A program made the position numbers and the translations under genes. A model generated the notes under the pieces. It did no database searches. It was not told the origin of the DNA and saw only the letters and a program-made list of their open reading frames with translations. Shown in pieces: positions 9,363 through 20,100 of a stretch of 39,535 nt of DNA. The stretch covers positions 2,174,336 through 2,213,870 of the forward strand of contig BFEA01000008.1 in assembly GCA_003427395.1 (NCBI GenBank). Reading direction: 5' to 3'. Position 1 is the stretch's first letter. The number at the start of each line of letters is the position of its first letter. Source of the DNA: Chara braunii. Taxonomy: Eukaryota; Streptophyta; Charophyceae; Charales; Characeae.

Positions 9363-11626
9363 CTAGTAGTAGTTCCACAGACGCACCAGCACCCGGTTGC
9401 ACTTCACCAGATTCACCACCTCCTGGACGCTCAACTTTCCGAGCTTCGCCAACGCTGGGGAGCCGGCCTGTACCCAAAACACCTCGCAAGCGAGCACCTT
9501 TTTCAGGACGTGGCACTTCTCGTTGTCTGTCAGCGACTCCATCGTTTTCCAACAATGCGCGTCCGGCTCTGGCACTTGCACGAACCACTCGCCCTCCTCT
9601 TTCTCCTTTTTGCCTTTCTTTGTCAGCGGGTCCATAGGGACGTTGTACACGACCTCCTTCCTGCCCAGCTTGTCATTATGGATGTATGCAACCCCAGGCT
9701 TCACATTTTTGACTTTCTTCTTCCGCATGATCCACTTTGCGCCGTCGTGTTCGAGCAATATGCCTGTCTCCCATTTCTCGAAAAACTTGACGGCCAGTTT
9801 CCAGACGTTCTCCCCTGCCATCGCCAGTGGGAAATAGGAGCGCAGGGCAGCGCCTTGTTTCCTGATGGCCTCATCGCCCTGCTGATCTGCGAGAATCCAC
9901 AAGTTGTTGTGCGGTGTCATGTTGAGTGCGACATTACAGAATTCACGCCACTTCCGGACCTGATCCTGTTTTCCGATGGGGTTCCCCATAACAGCACGCG
10001 GGCAACCGGCGCGCTTCCACTGCCACCTTATGTCCCTCATTGACAGCTTCAGCTGTCGTGGGGGCGCCTTCAGGTCCTTCTTGTTGTCCTGGGAACTGAC
10101 AAGGAAGTACCCTTCGAAGTCGTCGTCCGAAAAGTTGACCATTCGTCCAGGCCACCGCTCGAAATCGTATTTCCTGGCCACCTCGCTGCCGAGCATCGAC
10201 CTCGCTGCAGCCGCATTGTGCTGCCCACACACCGCGTTGTAGTAGTATTGTCCCGCCAGCTCATCCCTCCAATCCTCCGGCCTCAGATGTTCTGCCTTGG
10301 TCCCCGGAGTCGGTTTATCAAGCCCCAGCACGCCAGCTTCAGGGTTGGTAAATCGTAAGATTGGGCTTTGTTTTCGAACGCCAACCGCATCGCTTCTTTG
10401 ATCCCTTCCACGAGCACGGGATCCAGGGACCACTAGTTGTACAGGTCCTCCCAGTCCCCGAGGTCGACGACCTGCGCAGGGCTAATGTCGAACTCCCGCT
10501 TTGTCCGAACGCCGTCTTTGTACTCGAGGAAGTACCCGGCGTCGACGTCGATGGGAGTCCCTGTTGTCGGTGGAGAAGACGGTCCAGACTCAGGCTGCTT
10601 CTGTCTCGAAGACGGTCGTTTGGCAACCTGCCGGCCCTGCTCCCCCTCGGTCCCCTTGCGTTTCTCCCCCGCAGTCCTGGGGGCCTTGCTCTTTAACTTC
10701 TTCGTAGAACCGGCAAACTCGTCTCGACGATCCCCCCTCCTCTTTTGCGGAGCTCCTTGCGAGCCTAGGCCTCCCTCGTCCACCTCCTCCACACCCTGTC
10801 CCTCGCTCGCCTCCAAGTCGACCTCCGAATAGGCCGCCACCTGTACTGCAGGCCCCGTACTCTTCCGCTGAACCGGAGCATCAGTCTGAACCCCAGGAAT
10901 AGACAACACAGACCGCCGCATGTCACTCAACGACAGAGCAGTCCCCTCATCCTCGCTGTCGTCGAACTGACCTCGGCTCTCGCCACGGTGCAGCTGAGTG
11001 GCGGGACCAGAACCCAGATCACCGCCCTCCGCCGCTGCCCCGCTTGACTGGCAACCACTGCATAGCTTCAACGACAACGACAGCTCCAGGGATGGGTTGA
11101 CGTCGCAGGGGACGTCTAGAGCGATGTTTTTGTCCTCCAACATGTCGAAAAATTCACATGCCAAAACAAAACTGCCCCCGAGAACGAGTTCTCTGTAGAA
11201 CAGGGTGTTCACAGCACCCGCTCCGAACCCCTCACACAATTCAAGGTCCAACAATGTCCTTTTCGAATTGGCAACGACGTTGCCCTTGGCGCCATAAACT
11301 TTCTGCATATAGAAATGTCGCCGGCCCCCCTTTGCGTCCTCCCACCGCAAGACGGCACCAAGCACTCTACGCCTTCTGCTGTCATCGATGAAGATGACTG
11401 GACCACATGGCTGCCCAGTGGGGTTGGAAGCATCTCCACAGCACCAGTCGATGAACCATTTCGACCTCGAATGGTTCGACCACCCCTGCGTGGCAGTAGA
11501 CGACCGCCTTGTGGAATCTTTTCGTGATTCCTTCACGGAGGTCCCTGTTGGCTCCACCTCGCCCTTGGAAGAAGACGTACTGTCTGCGAACGACAACGCA
11601 AATCGAACAGCACACCATGAAGTCAA
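9363..11626 (-). pseudogene. ParB-like N-terminal half of the methyltransferase-like gene
   Basis: Two overlapping minus-strand frames (11626-10433 and 10433-9363) form this half. The first has IDWCCGDASNPTGQPCGP near 11460-11400, a Ser/Glu/Arg-rich linker, then REFDISPAQVVDLGDWEDLYN (about 10500-10433). A short different frame gives LDPVLVEGIKEAMRLAFENK (about 10425-10360). The next gives LRPEDWRDELAGQYYYNAV and CGQHNAAAARSML (about 10280-10190). The order, a V-x-L strand, an LDP helix and a GQH-x-A-A-A helix, resembles the ParB/DGQHR nuclease-like fold. ParB-like domains are well known in front of N6/N4 methyltransferases in bacteria and phages. The 350 residues beyond it are well-formed (FSDDDFEGYFLVSSQ, WQWKRAGCPRAVMGNP) but unassigned. 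Two frame changes suggest decay or introns. The start is uncertain because another frame covers 11382-11771. Confidence 0.4.
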
Positions 11627-11746
11627 CGTCTGTCAAAACACAGGAGAAATAGAACACTTGCTGCTGCACGTCAATGCAGGCTGTAGCGCAGCGAAAACCG
11701 CACACGAAGACACCCGGGCACCCAAATCCGGAACGGTGAGAAGGGG

Positions 11747-12760
11747 TAGTCCGCCGGGATCCGAACTTCAAGTGAGCAAGAGACCGAGAGGCAGACAGAG
11801 AGAGAGAAGCAAGTGAAAACTCGCAGTGCGCATGGGATCACGCGCTGTTTATGCAACACACAGGGCACCCCGTAGAACAAAGATAGACAAACGCACAGTG
11901 AAAATCGCGAAGTCCGCCGGGATCCGAACTAAAGGACGGTGCGTGAGATAGAGACGGTGGAAGCAGATTTCGGGAATTTTTCGCAGGAATCAACTGGCGG
12001 TCATGTTCGAAGCTCTCCGGGTGAGATAGAGCCAGCGTCCCAAAACCGTGCTCGACCAAACGCACTCCGGAACCGTTGTTGGGCGGGTTATGCAACCCAC
12101 CCGGAACCACGAAGACTCACGACAATGCAACGCACCTCCCGAAACGTGAAGTTCGCCGGGATCCGAACTTCAGGACGATGCGACAGGCAGAAACGGCGTC
12201 AGGGACACACGATCCTTAAGTCTAAGGTTGTTAAACTCAACCCCGACCCAGGAAGACCACATCGGAATGAAAGGCTGGTTGAAACTAAACCGAACTACTT
12301 CTGATTTCCGATCTCGCGTTATGCACAACTTGGCACTGGATGAACCCAAGCTCGAAAGCGACAGCCGTGTCAACATTTCATAGGTCCTTGGACTCTGGCT
12401 GTTGCCGGAATCCACGAGGGATCCGGAAGACCACCGTCTGTGGCAATAGACAGGCGACTCCTGAAGTTCGCCAAGACCCGAACTTCAGGAGGACGCGAGA
12501 AAGAGAGACAGAGAAAAACATTGGAGCAACTTCGAGTCCAAACGCAAGACGGTGTTCGACCAAGGCGCACCAGGAAAAACCCCGAGGTTCCACAGCCGAC
12601 CGCAGGTTTTGATGGCAGCAGTCATTGAGTCCAGGCATAATTGGTAGCAGGACCGTTTCCGACTCCGCTCAGCACTCGAAGCTCGGAGGCCGGTAGGACG
12701 CACAGGCCAAACCGCGAAGTTTGTCGGGATCCGAACTTCAAGAGGGCGCGACACCGAAAG
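11747..12760 (-). repeat. Irregular array of the 22-bp motif (five copies, one orientation)
   Basis: Motifs start at 11747, 11910, 12149, 12464 and 12717, all in the orientation ending GATCCGAACTT. Each is followed by a purine-rich stretch (for example CAGGACGATGCGACAGGCAG, or GGAGGACGCGAGAAAGAGAG), so diverged units of 160-315 bp are repeated. Open frames across it change strand and frame, and none is convincing. 12760-13045 holds nothing I can recognise. Confidence 0.7.
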
Positions 12761-13048
12761 AGACGCATGCACTAGCAACTGCTGCCTCCCGCGCCTTTCT
12801 CCACTACTAAAACTCTGCTATGTTCGGCAGTACACAAGCCTCTCACTCGTCTCCCTTCTTTTCGCTTAAGCAGGATGTCCAACCACACATCCAAATTTTG
12901 TGACAATCGCGGTTACCCGGGGACGAGGTCGCGAACCGTAGCCATACGAAGCATTCATTGATGATCCGTAAACGCGGACCAGCGGATCGTCGACCGTTGC
13001 AGTTTCTGAAAAGACGGACATGTATTTCATCCTAACAAACACTCCCGG

Positions 13049-13962
13049 TCATGCTAAGGAGTTCCCTATACAGCCCCGTATGGCGGACACTTTCTCCTCG
13101 ACCTCCCTATGCAACGAAAAGTTTTGGACCGGCCCTGCTATAACCAAATCTCGCCACCCATCTACACGTTCAGGCCCGCGCGTCGGCACGAATTTGGACC
13201 CCTCAATTACCACCTCGTTGTGTGATACAAGCACAACTGCATCGACGAGTTTCCTGCTCTTGTTCGACACAGCGACACATAGAACTCTGGCGAAATCAGA
13301 CCCAGACACTTTCAATCGCACACAACAGTATGACACAACTTGTGGAGAATTCCCGGGGCACCGGAGCGGGTACTGGTCCAAGAACGAGCAGTGACGAGCG
13401 CAGTCCAACAACTCTTGTTTCCACGAGCCTCCCCAAGTTCGTGGCGACGACCTGACCTGACATAGTGGCATTCGAGGTGGCTGAAATTGCGGCTAATGCA
13501 GCCCAGTGCTCTGCGCATGTGGTTCAGGAACTTGTGTCCGAGGACAGCATTAGGCAGCGGGATGAGGTTCCCGAACTCCAACATGTTGGCGAATTTGTAC
13601 TGGCTTGCCCAAGGGCAGCGACTCTCCATCGTGGCCCAATTCCCATCACACCAATCGTCAATATCCGCGTCCCTGCATGGGACAACGGTCATCCAGGGGT
13701 CCTCGTCGAAGTCCTCTGTGGTCGCTTCGTGGATCGTAGTCACACCGTTGAAATGCCGCACTGATCTCGCGCAAGGAGGAAACGGTTCTGCCAAGCAAAT
13801 GTGCGTTTCGGGACTCATGGTTTGTGGTGTCGAGAAGATCGACTCAAAGATTCGTGGTGTCGAGAAGGTCCCATCCATTACGTGCCCTACACACCACGCG
13901 CACATACCAAACGACACACACGGGGACGCTGACACTCGTAAACATAGTTGGCGAGCAATCAA
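13049..13962 (-). CDS. Unrecognised gene, two frames, probably spliced or frameshifted
   Basis: The upstream frame (13962-about 13460) contains DEDPWMTVVPCRDADIDDW, ANMLEFGNLIPLPNAVLGH and HMRRALGCISRNFSHLECHY, which read like a folded Cys/Trp-containing protein. Near 13455 the coding character passes to another frame: SSPRTWGGSWKQELLDCARH, then VLCVAVSNKSRKLVDAVVLV, ending IRGCIGNSLA at 13049. The switch lies at a short GTCAGGTCAGGTCG tandem, so an indel or a small intron is likely. Candidate starts are the Met of MDGTF (about 13875) or one further up. No family is recognised. It sits between two motif arrays inside the large element and shares its strand with the protease and methyltransferase-like genes. 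Confidence 0.4.
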
Positions 13963-13980
13963 ACGACATAGGTCCCTCGC

Positions 13981-14886
13981 TGTGGTTGTGCACTGGGGTT
14001 GGAACGCAAGTTGGGTTTTACGAAAGGCAAGAACCTGAAGTTCGCTGGGATCCGAACTTGGCGAAATGCCGTGGGAGAGACACAGTTGTCTATCAAACTC
14101 GCATTTCCATTCTTTCTTGAAGTTCGGATCCCGGCGGACTTCACATTTTCACAGGTCCACTGTTGTGGTTGTGCACTGGGGTTGCAACTGGAGTTGGGTT
14201 TTACGAAAGGCAAGAACCTGAAGTGCGCTGGGATCCGTACTTGGCGAAATGCCGTGGGAGAGAAATAGTTGTCTGTCAAACTTGCCTTTCCATTCTTTCT
14301 TGAAGTTCGGATCCTGGCGTACTTCACATTTTCACAGGTCCACTGCTATTGTTGTGCACTGGGGTTGCAACTCGAGTTGGGTTTTACGAAAGGCAAGAAC
14401 CTGAAGTTCGTCGGGATCTGTACTTGGCGAAATGTCGTGGGAGAGAAACAGTTGTCTGTCAAACTCGCCTTTCCATTCTTTCTTGAAGTTCGGATTCCAG
14501 CGGACTTCACATTTTCACAGGTCCACTGCTGTGGTTGTGCACTGGGGTGGCAACTCGAGTTGGGTTTTACGAAAGGCAAGAACCTGAAGTTCGTCGGGAT
14601 CCGTACTTGGCGAAATGCGGTGGGAGAGAAACAGCTGTCTATCAAACTCGCCTTTCCCTTCTTTCTTGAAGTTCGGATTGCAGCAGACTTCACATTTTCA
14701 CAGGTCCACCGCTGTGGTTGCCCGATGGGGTTGCACCGCGTGCTAGGTCTTGCGGAAGGTGTGAACCGGAGGTCCACCAGGATCCGAGCTTGGCGAGATT
14801 ACGTGGGAGAGACACAGATGTCTATCAAACTCGCCTTCCCATGCTTTCTTGAAGTTCGGATCCCGGCGGACTTCATATTTTCATAG
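13981..14886. repeat. 183-bp tandem array, about five units, with paired inverted 22-bp motifs
   Basis: The period is exactly 183 bp. Motifs in one orientation start at 14038, 14221, 14404, 14587 and 14770; motifs in the opposite orientation start at 14120, 14303, 14486, 14669 and 14852. Each unit therefore holds an inverted pair separated by 60 bp. Between pairs runs TTTTCACAGGTCCACTG, TGTGGTTGTGCACTGGGGTT and GGGTTTTACGAAAGGCAAG. Because 183 is divisible by three, long frames stay open on both strands (plus 13999-14886 with one stop at 14266, minus 14777-13959), giving 61-residue repeats such as FLEVRIPADFTFSQVHCCG. Coding is not supported otherwise. Confidence 0.9.
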
Positions 14887-14914
14887 GTGCCCCGCTGTCG
14901 TGTGGTGGCTGCAA

Positions 14915-15085
14915 AACGTTCGTCGTTGGATGACCAACAAGTTTCGATGACCGACGAGGTTTGCCTTCCAGTGGCGTTCGATGTCCGCCAACATTTCGAT
15001 GCCCGCCGAGGTTTGATGGGGCGCCAGGTTCGATGCCAAACAAGGTTCGATGGCCAGCAACGTTTGATGTGCAACAACGTTGTCA
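14915..15085. repeat. 17-bp minisatellite
   Basis: A unit like GTTCGATGNCCNNCAAG recurs. The T(C/T/G)GATG landmark is at 14927, 14944, 14978, 14996, 15013, 15030, 15047 and 15064, so spacing is 17 bp apart from one 18-bp step and one degenerate unit near 14961. Confidence 0.75.
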
Positions 15086-15740
15086 CGTACTGTCTTTTGT
15101 CCATTCCCGAACAGGGATCGACCTTTTTCATGGGTTTCTACCGTCTGGTGGACCAATCGCCTTGCATGCTGTGTGCGACCAATGGACGAGGAGGCAGGTC
15201 GAATGCAGTGCAATCGGGGCGAGAAAAGTGAACCGCTCGGCTGGCATGTCGGTGCCCTGGTCGGCGAGCGGCCGATCAATCAGCTAATTGGACAACCACG
15301 AACCGAAAAGTTGATCAATCAACTAATCAGTTACTCGTGCTGGATCGGTCGTACGTTTGTTGGATCAGTCGTACGCCTGCCGGTTGGGCGATCGCACAGA
15401 GGGTGATGCCACGGTTGCACCGCAAATACACGTTCGGTTGTATGGTTGGTGGACTGCTGGATCAACCGGTCGTCCGACCGAAGTCCGAACAGTCGTTCAG
15501 TGATGTTGGTAGTGATGGATCTATTGACCAGTCTACTGTTCGCTCGGGGTACATCAACGAGTGTGATGGATCGGTCGCTCGCCGCCCGGTTGGTCGTTCG
15601 CGCATGGTGCCACGTGTGTTTTGTTATTACATTTGATACTGCCAAAAAACACACATGCTGTGACAACATTGAGACAGCACACGCGATCAATCGACCGATC
15701 GCAAGCTCTCTATTCGTGTTCGGCGATTGGTCGACTGGGT

Positions 15741-16050
15741 GCGTCTACTGTCTCGACAATGTCACCTCCTGCTTTGATTGATCATCCATTCGGCAGATCA
15801 GCGGCGGTATCGTGATCAATCGTGATGGTCCTGTTTATCACTCACGTGCGGTATCGCCGATGTCACCACTCACGTGTGGATGATTGATCTGATGAGTGGA
15901 GAAAGATCCGATCTGCCGCGCGGTTATTATGTTTCGTGATCGGTCGCCTCGCGCTCGATCGAAGCTTTCATCATGCATCAGTTACTCAGCTCATGAGATC
16001 TGCCCAATGAACGACCGATCGAAACACGCGGTGACAATGTCGAGAGTGAT
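15741..16050. repeat. Imperfect inverted repeat
   Basis: TCTCGACAATGTCACC followed by GATCATCCATTCGGCAGATC (about 15752-15800) is the imperfect reverse complement of GATCTGCCCAATGAACGACC followed by GGTGACAATGTCGAGA (about 15995-16043). The same arm also occurs in the larger foldback to the right. Confidence 0.55.
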
Positions 16051-16149
16051 CTGATCGTGCTCCGTCGATCAGGACTGCATATAATCAAGGAATATTATCT
16101 ATCTTGTTCTCTGGACTGTCTATAATCAATAATGAATACTATCAAATCA

Positions 16150-16690
16150 ATGAATGTTGTCTATCTACCCATCTATTGTATCTTTGTCGCCGCGTGTTTC
16201 GATTAATCATCCTTTGGGAAGATCGATGGCTACTGCGTTGGGACAGCAAACAGGAACAATGGAGTGTGGTCAGTGGTCAGGATGTGATGAACTGACGAAT
16301 GCCGATAGCTCCGATCGAACGGGCTGTGGCCGGTCACGAAACATAATCACCCCGCGCTCGATCGGATGTTTCTCCATTCATTAGTTTCATACACAACAAG
16401 ATCACATGAGATCCACACACAAACGTGTGGATCTCGTGTGCTCTTGTTGTGTATGAAAATGATGAATGGAGAAACATCCGATCGAGCGCGGAGTGTTTAT
16501 GTTTCGTGACTGGCCACAGCGCGTTCGATCGGAGCTATCGGCATTCATCAGTTCATCACATCCTGACCGCTGACCACACTCCATTGTTCCTGTTTGATGT
16601 TTGAATGTCGTAGCCCTCGATCTGCCCAAAGTATGATTGATCGAAACACGAGGCGACAGAGATACAATAGATGGATAGATGGACAACAGA
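16150..16690. repeat. Foldback, arms about 260 bp
   Basis: The left arm (about 16155-16400), reading GTCTATCTACCCATCTATTG and then TCTTTGTCGCC, is complemented by GGCGACAGAGATAC, AATAGATGGATAGATGGAC at about 16650-16683. Agreement continues through the AAACAGGAACAATGGAGTG and CATACACAACAAGA landmarks. The loop contains a second small hairpin, GAGATCCACAC to GTGTGGATCTC. No protein is encoded. Confidence 0.8.
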
Positions 16691-16844
16691 TTACAGTTCT
16701 TCATTACAGCGTACGCAATCGCCGGCTATTACGCACGCACGTCGCTCAATGCCAGAATACATCAGGATTACCCTCGGGATGCGAAACAATTCATTCAACC
16801 ATCGCCGCACACCTTGGCGACAATCTACGCGTGTTCAATCGACA

Positions 16845-17135
16845 AAACAACACACACGCACATGAACAGACACATGCACACACACACGCACACACAATCG
16901 CACACACGCCGCGTACACAAACACGCCCCTGACATAGAGACACTACATACGCAAACCCAAAAAAAAAAATGCTTTAACACACAATCAGCCGCATGCGCAC
17001 ATGCAAACATACACTCGTCACGCACAAGCAAACACAAACACAACCGCACGCACACATGCAAACACACACTCGTCACGCACAAGCAAACACAAACACAACC
17101 GCACGCGCACCTGCAAACACACACTCGTCCAAACA
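16845..17135. repeat. CA-rich microsatellite and 55-bp tandem repeat
   Basis: (CACACG)-like sequence spans about 16845-16925. It is followed by a 55-bp unit starting GCAAACATACACTCGTC at 17003, 17058 and 17113 (third copy partial). Confidence 0.85.
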
Positions 17136-17892
17136 GCGCAGACGTGTCAGCAGAAAAGCCGCCCACAAGCGCTCACAGAAACACACACGTCCCGGGTTCG
17201 TGCGCACTCACCTTGTGAGAGTGTCGAGTGGAGATGCGTGCGGATCTGGACGTCGATCGAGACAGGAATGCTTCGACCTTGTGCCGTGCGCTTTGTGTTG
17301 GTGATGGTAATGCGTGGAGCGTCGGATGCGCTAATCCAGAATCGAGATGTCGTCGTTGAGTCGACGGGATGTCGACGCGCGACGTCGAAGATGACGCGGG
17401 CAGCGACTAGGGAGGTGGAGGGAGATGCGTCGTAGAAAAGGTAGTGACCGGGGTTTAGAACGACTATCCGTTCGCTTCGCTACCTATGGTGCTCCAACTG
17501 TGCGGGGCGATGGTGTTGACGACAGTGGTGGTGCGAGGCGTCCGTCCGGCAGCATCTCCCCAGCAAAAAACGCAGAAAGCGGCGCTCACGCCCCGGGCGC
17601 CGCTCGTATTTGTAGGCGCGCGTGGGTCGGGTCCCCTTCGGGTCTTCCATTTCGGAGTGCCTCGCAGGGTCCGTTTGACGCCGCGAAAGGTTGGCCACAC
17701 GTCGGTCCGCACATCGAACGGTGGCCACACGTCAAATTTCCCGCTAGGGGGGACCCGGTGCGCGCGACATGGCAAAAAAAGTCCCTTCGAACAGGGCCTT
17801 CCCGGGGGTCATGGAAAAGGGCCGTCGTCCCTGGCCCCTTGCATTCTTGTGTTCGCGTTCGCGGGCCCCACCAAAGGGGTTTTCGGGCTGCG

Positions 17893-17933
<41 letters not shown>

Positions 17934-18797
17934 CGGAGGCGGTTGGGCCCGGTTTTCCGCAGTGCGCATTGCGAAGTCGCATTCTGGCTGTTCGATTTGC
18001 GGATCGGACGACCATAGTGTGTCTTCTAACATGGTGTCACGTCCTGCGCGGGCGTCCGACGTGCATTTTCGAACCTGGCGTGGGGTGCGACGACAAATGA
18101 GTATCTGAGTGGGGTCTGGTGCTGCCCATTTGCGTCTCCTGCCCGACGAGCTGGTCCGCGCGACGTCATGTAAGCGACTTCCTCCATCGCCTGAGCAAAA
18201 TCCGTTGTCGCGCCTCGTGTCTCCGAGAGCGGGCGTCTTGATTTCCCCCCGCCATCGCGTCAGTCGAATGACCTTCAACATCCCCTCTTGCGTTCCGCGT
18301 CATCGCGTGTCCGCTGTCGTCTGCGCTTCGCCCTCGTGACATGGCCGACCACGCCATTCAAGGTACAGTGCTGTTCTGTCTGGCCACGTGTCCTCCATCG
18401 ACTACAACTGCTGACGTTGGGGTTGAGGTGCATGCTTGTGTGACCATGAGACGCGTTGCATCGTGCCACGTATAGCGGGTGGCGGGTACCCCTGTCGACG
18501 TGAAGGGATTTGAGTCCGCGGCGTCCATCCCTGCATGTTGTTCACTCTCGCTCATTCATTCCTTTTCTGTGATTCGTTTTCTTGTTCTGTGTTCATTCTC
18601 GCTCGTTCATTCCTTTCATGACTTCATTGCTTGTCCCTTTCGATGTAAACCACCCCCGCGCAGATATGTGCGCGGGATTGAGACGACACTAGTTGCCCTT
18701 GTGTTGCCACGTAGTCGACAGAGCCACATATTCAGTGACGAGAACCTGAACACGGATCGATGACGTCCTCCCGTTGTTGAGCGCCACCCCTACTCAG
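17136..18797. other. GC-rich region without a recognised gene
   Basis: The overlapping Gly/Pro/Arg-rich frames on both strands come from base composition. Near 18540-18620 a CATTCTCGCTCGTTCATTCC-like unit is repeated twice. Nothing else is identifiable. Confidence 0.5.
17895..17933. repeat. Poly-G tract, 39 G
   Basis: An uninterrupted run of 39 G follows GGGCTGCGC. It may be a real G4-capable tract or an assembly or read artefact. Confidence 0.9.
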
Positions 18798-19084
18798 CGT
18801 AAGAGACAGCCACTGCATGCCAAGTGGATGATCGAGAACCGCGCGCAGATCCCTGTCGTGCTCGCACAGTCGCCNCCCCCGCCCCCCCCCCTGTGTGAGA
18901 GAACCTTTCTCTCACACAGGGGGGGGCGGGGGGGGCGACTGTGCGAGCACGACAGGGATCTGCGCGCGGTTCTCCAAATGATTAAATGTGCGAGCACGAC
19001 TGGAGGGCATTTGTGCGAGCACGACTGGGATGCGCGCGCGGCTCTCGATCATCCACTTGTCCTGCATTGGTTGTCTCTTACGCT
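18798..19084. repeat. Nested hairpin with C-run/G-run arms
   Basis: The inner arms (about 18829-18902 and 18905-18976) are almost perfect complements, meeting at GAGAGAACCTTTCTCTC. They contain GTGTGAGAGAA, a C/G run with one N at 18874, and GTGCGAGCACGACAGGGATC. The outer arms, CGTAAGAGACAGCC and AAGTGGATGATCGAGA, pair with TCTCGATCATCCACTT and GGTTGTCTCTTACG near 19045-19084. The right side has an extra duplicated TGTGCGAGCACGACTGG. Confidence 0.85.
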
Positions 19085-20100
19085 TAAGATGGCTGGTGTC
19101 CAACACCGGGAAGACGTCTTGCCACTGAACATGTGCCTCTGTCGCCGTAGAGACCACGTGTCAACCTGTTCCCCCCGCACACAGCGTGCAGATCATCCGT
19201 CCTAGAGCCCACCGATGTTGAGCGCGAGCTGCTGGCGCTGGTCGTGAGCGATGCGCTGCGTCACTCCTTGCGACCAGCGAGAGGAATGTGTGCGCGACAT
19301 CTGAGGGCTCCATGCCAAAGAACGCACAAGCGGTGTGCGCGCGATGGAGAACGACATCGCAAGTCGCCACAACGACGATGCCGTTTTGTCGGCGTGATCA
19401 CCGCTTGCGTCGTGGAGAACACCCCGTGGTCACCGGTTGTGTCGTGAAACACCCCGTTTTGTCGGCGTGATCACCGCTCGAGTCGATGGCCTCGTTCAAC
19501 ATCGAACAACGTGGTCCCCGCCGCGATACCAACGCGGCCTCCATGTTGTTCACTCTCGCTTGTGTCGAGGGCCTCGTTCAACATCGAACAACGCGGCCTC
19601 CATGCTGTTCACTATCGCTTGTGTCGTGAAGTGTCATGGTGATGTCGTCGCGTGGCCATGGGGAAGAGCGCACGCACATGACAACACACCAACAATCATG
19701 TTGTAGTTCGCGCTTGCAGTTGCAACGGCGACCCCACTTGCCCGCACGAGTCGATAGCTCCGAACACCCTGCCAGCCGCCACCGTGCGAGGGTCGCAACA
19801 CGAAGTTCGGATCCCGGCGAACTTCGCTTGTTGGCGCTTGCGATGTGGCGAGCTGCGCAAGGAGTTTGTCGGCGTCATCATGTAGACTTGCGCTGTTAAA
19901 ACCACATAGCCAACGCTGTGAGCTTCCATTGTCGGTGCACGTAATGACACAAAGCGCGTCTGTCGCTTTATTTCCTCTCCGCACGAACGTAAGAGCATAT
20001 CCAACACTTTTGGCTGTTCAAACTACGGTCCAAACATTTCTACAAGCAATTTCTTCTGAAAGAATTCCTGGAATAACCTTCTGAGGCAGCCGCCAGGCCG
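19085..20100. repeat. Short tandem duplications, no gene
   Basis: TTTTGTCGGCGTGATCACCG recurs at about 19384 and 19458. GGCCTCGTTCAACATCGAAC recurs about 81 bp apart (19488, 19569) with GCGGCCTCCATG and GTTCACT. One isolated 22-bp motif is at 19803-19824. No protein is recognisable. Confidence 0.6.

Larger units (their letters stand above)
15270..16690. other. GATC-rich non-coding segment with nested inverted repeats
   Basis: By eye about 33 GATC sites fall in 1.4 kb, many as GATCGGTCG, CCGATCG or TGATCAATC, several times the chance density. Two inverted repeats lie within it (separate entries). Open frames are short and overlapping. No gene is seen. Confidence 0.6.

Noticed and set aside
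13981-14886. CRISPR-like array
   Set aside because: The repeats are long identical units rather than short repeats with unique spacers, the motif occurs in both orientations, no cas genes are present, and the genome is eukaryotic.
17425-18281. 204-231-codon frames on both strands
   Set aside because: They are kept open by GC content and the poly-G tract (poly-Gly or poly-Pro) and show no conserved features.
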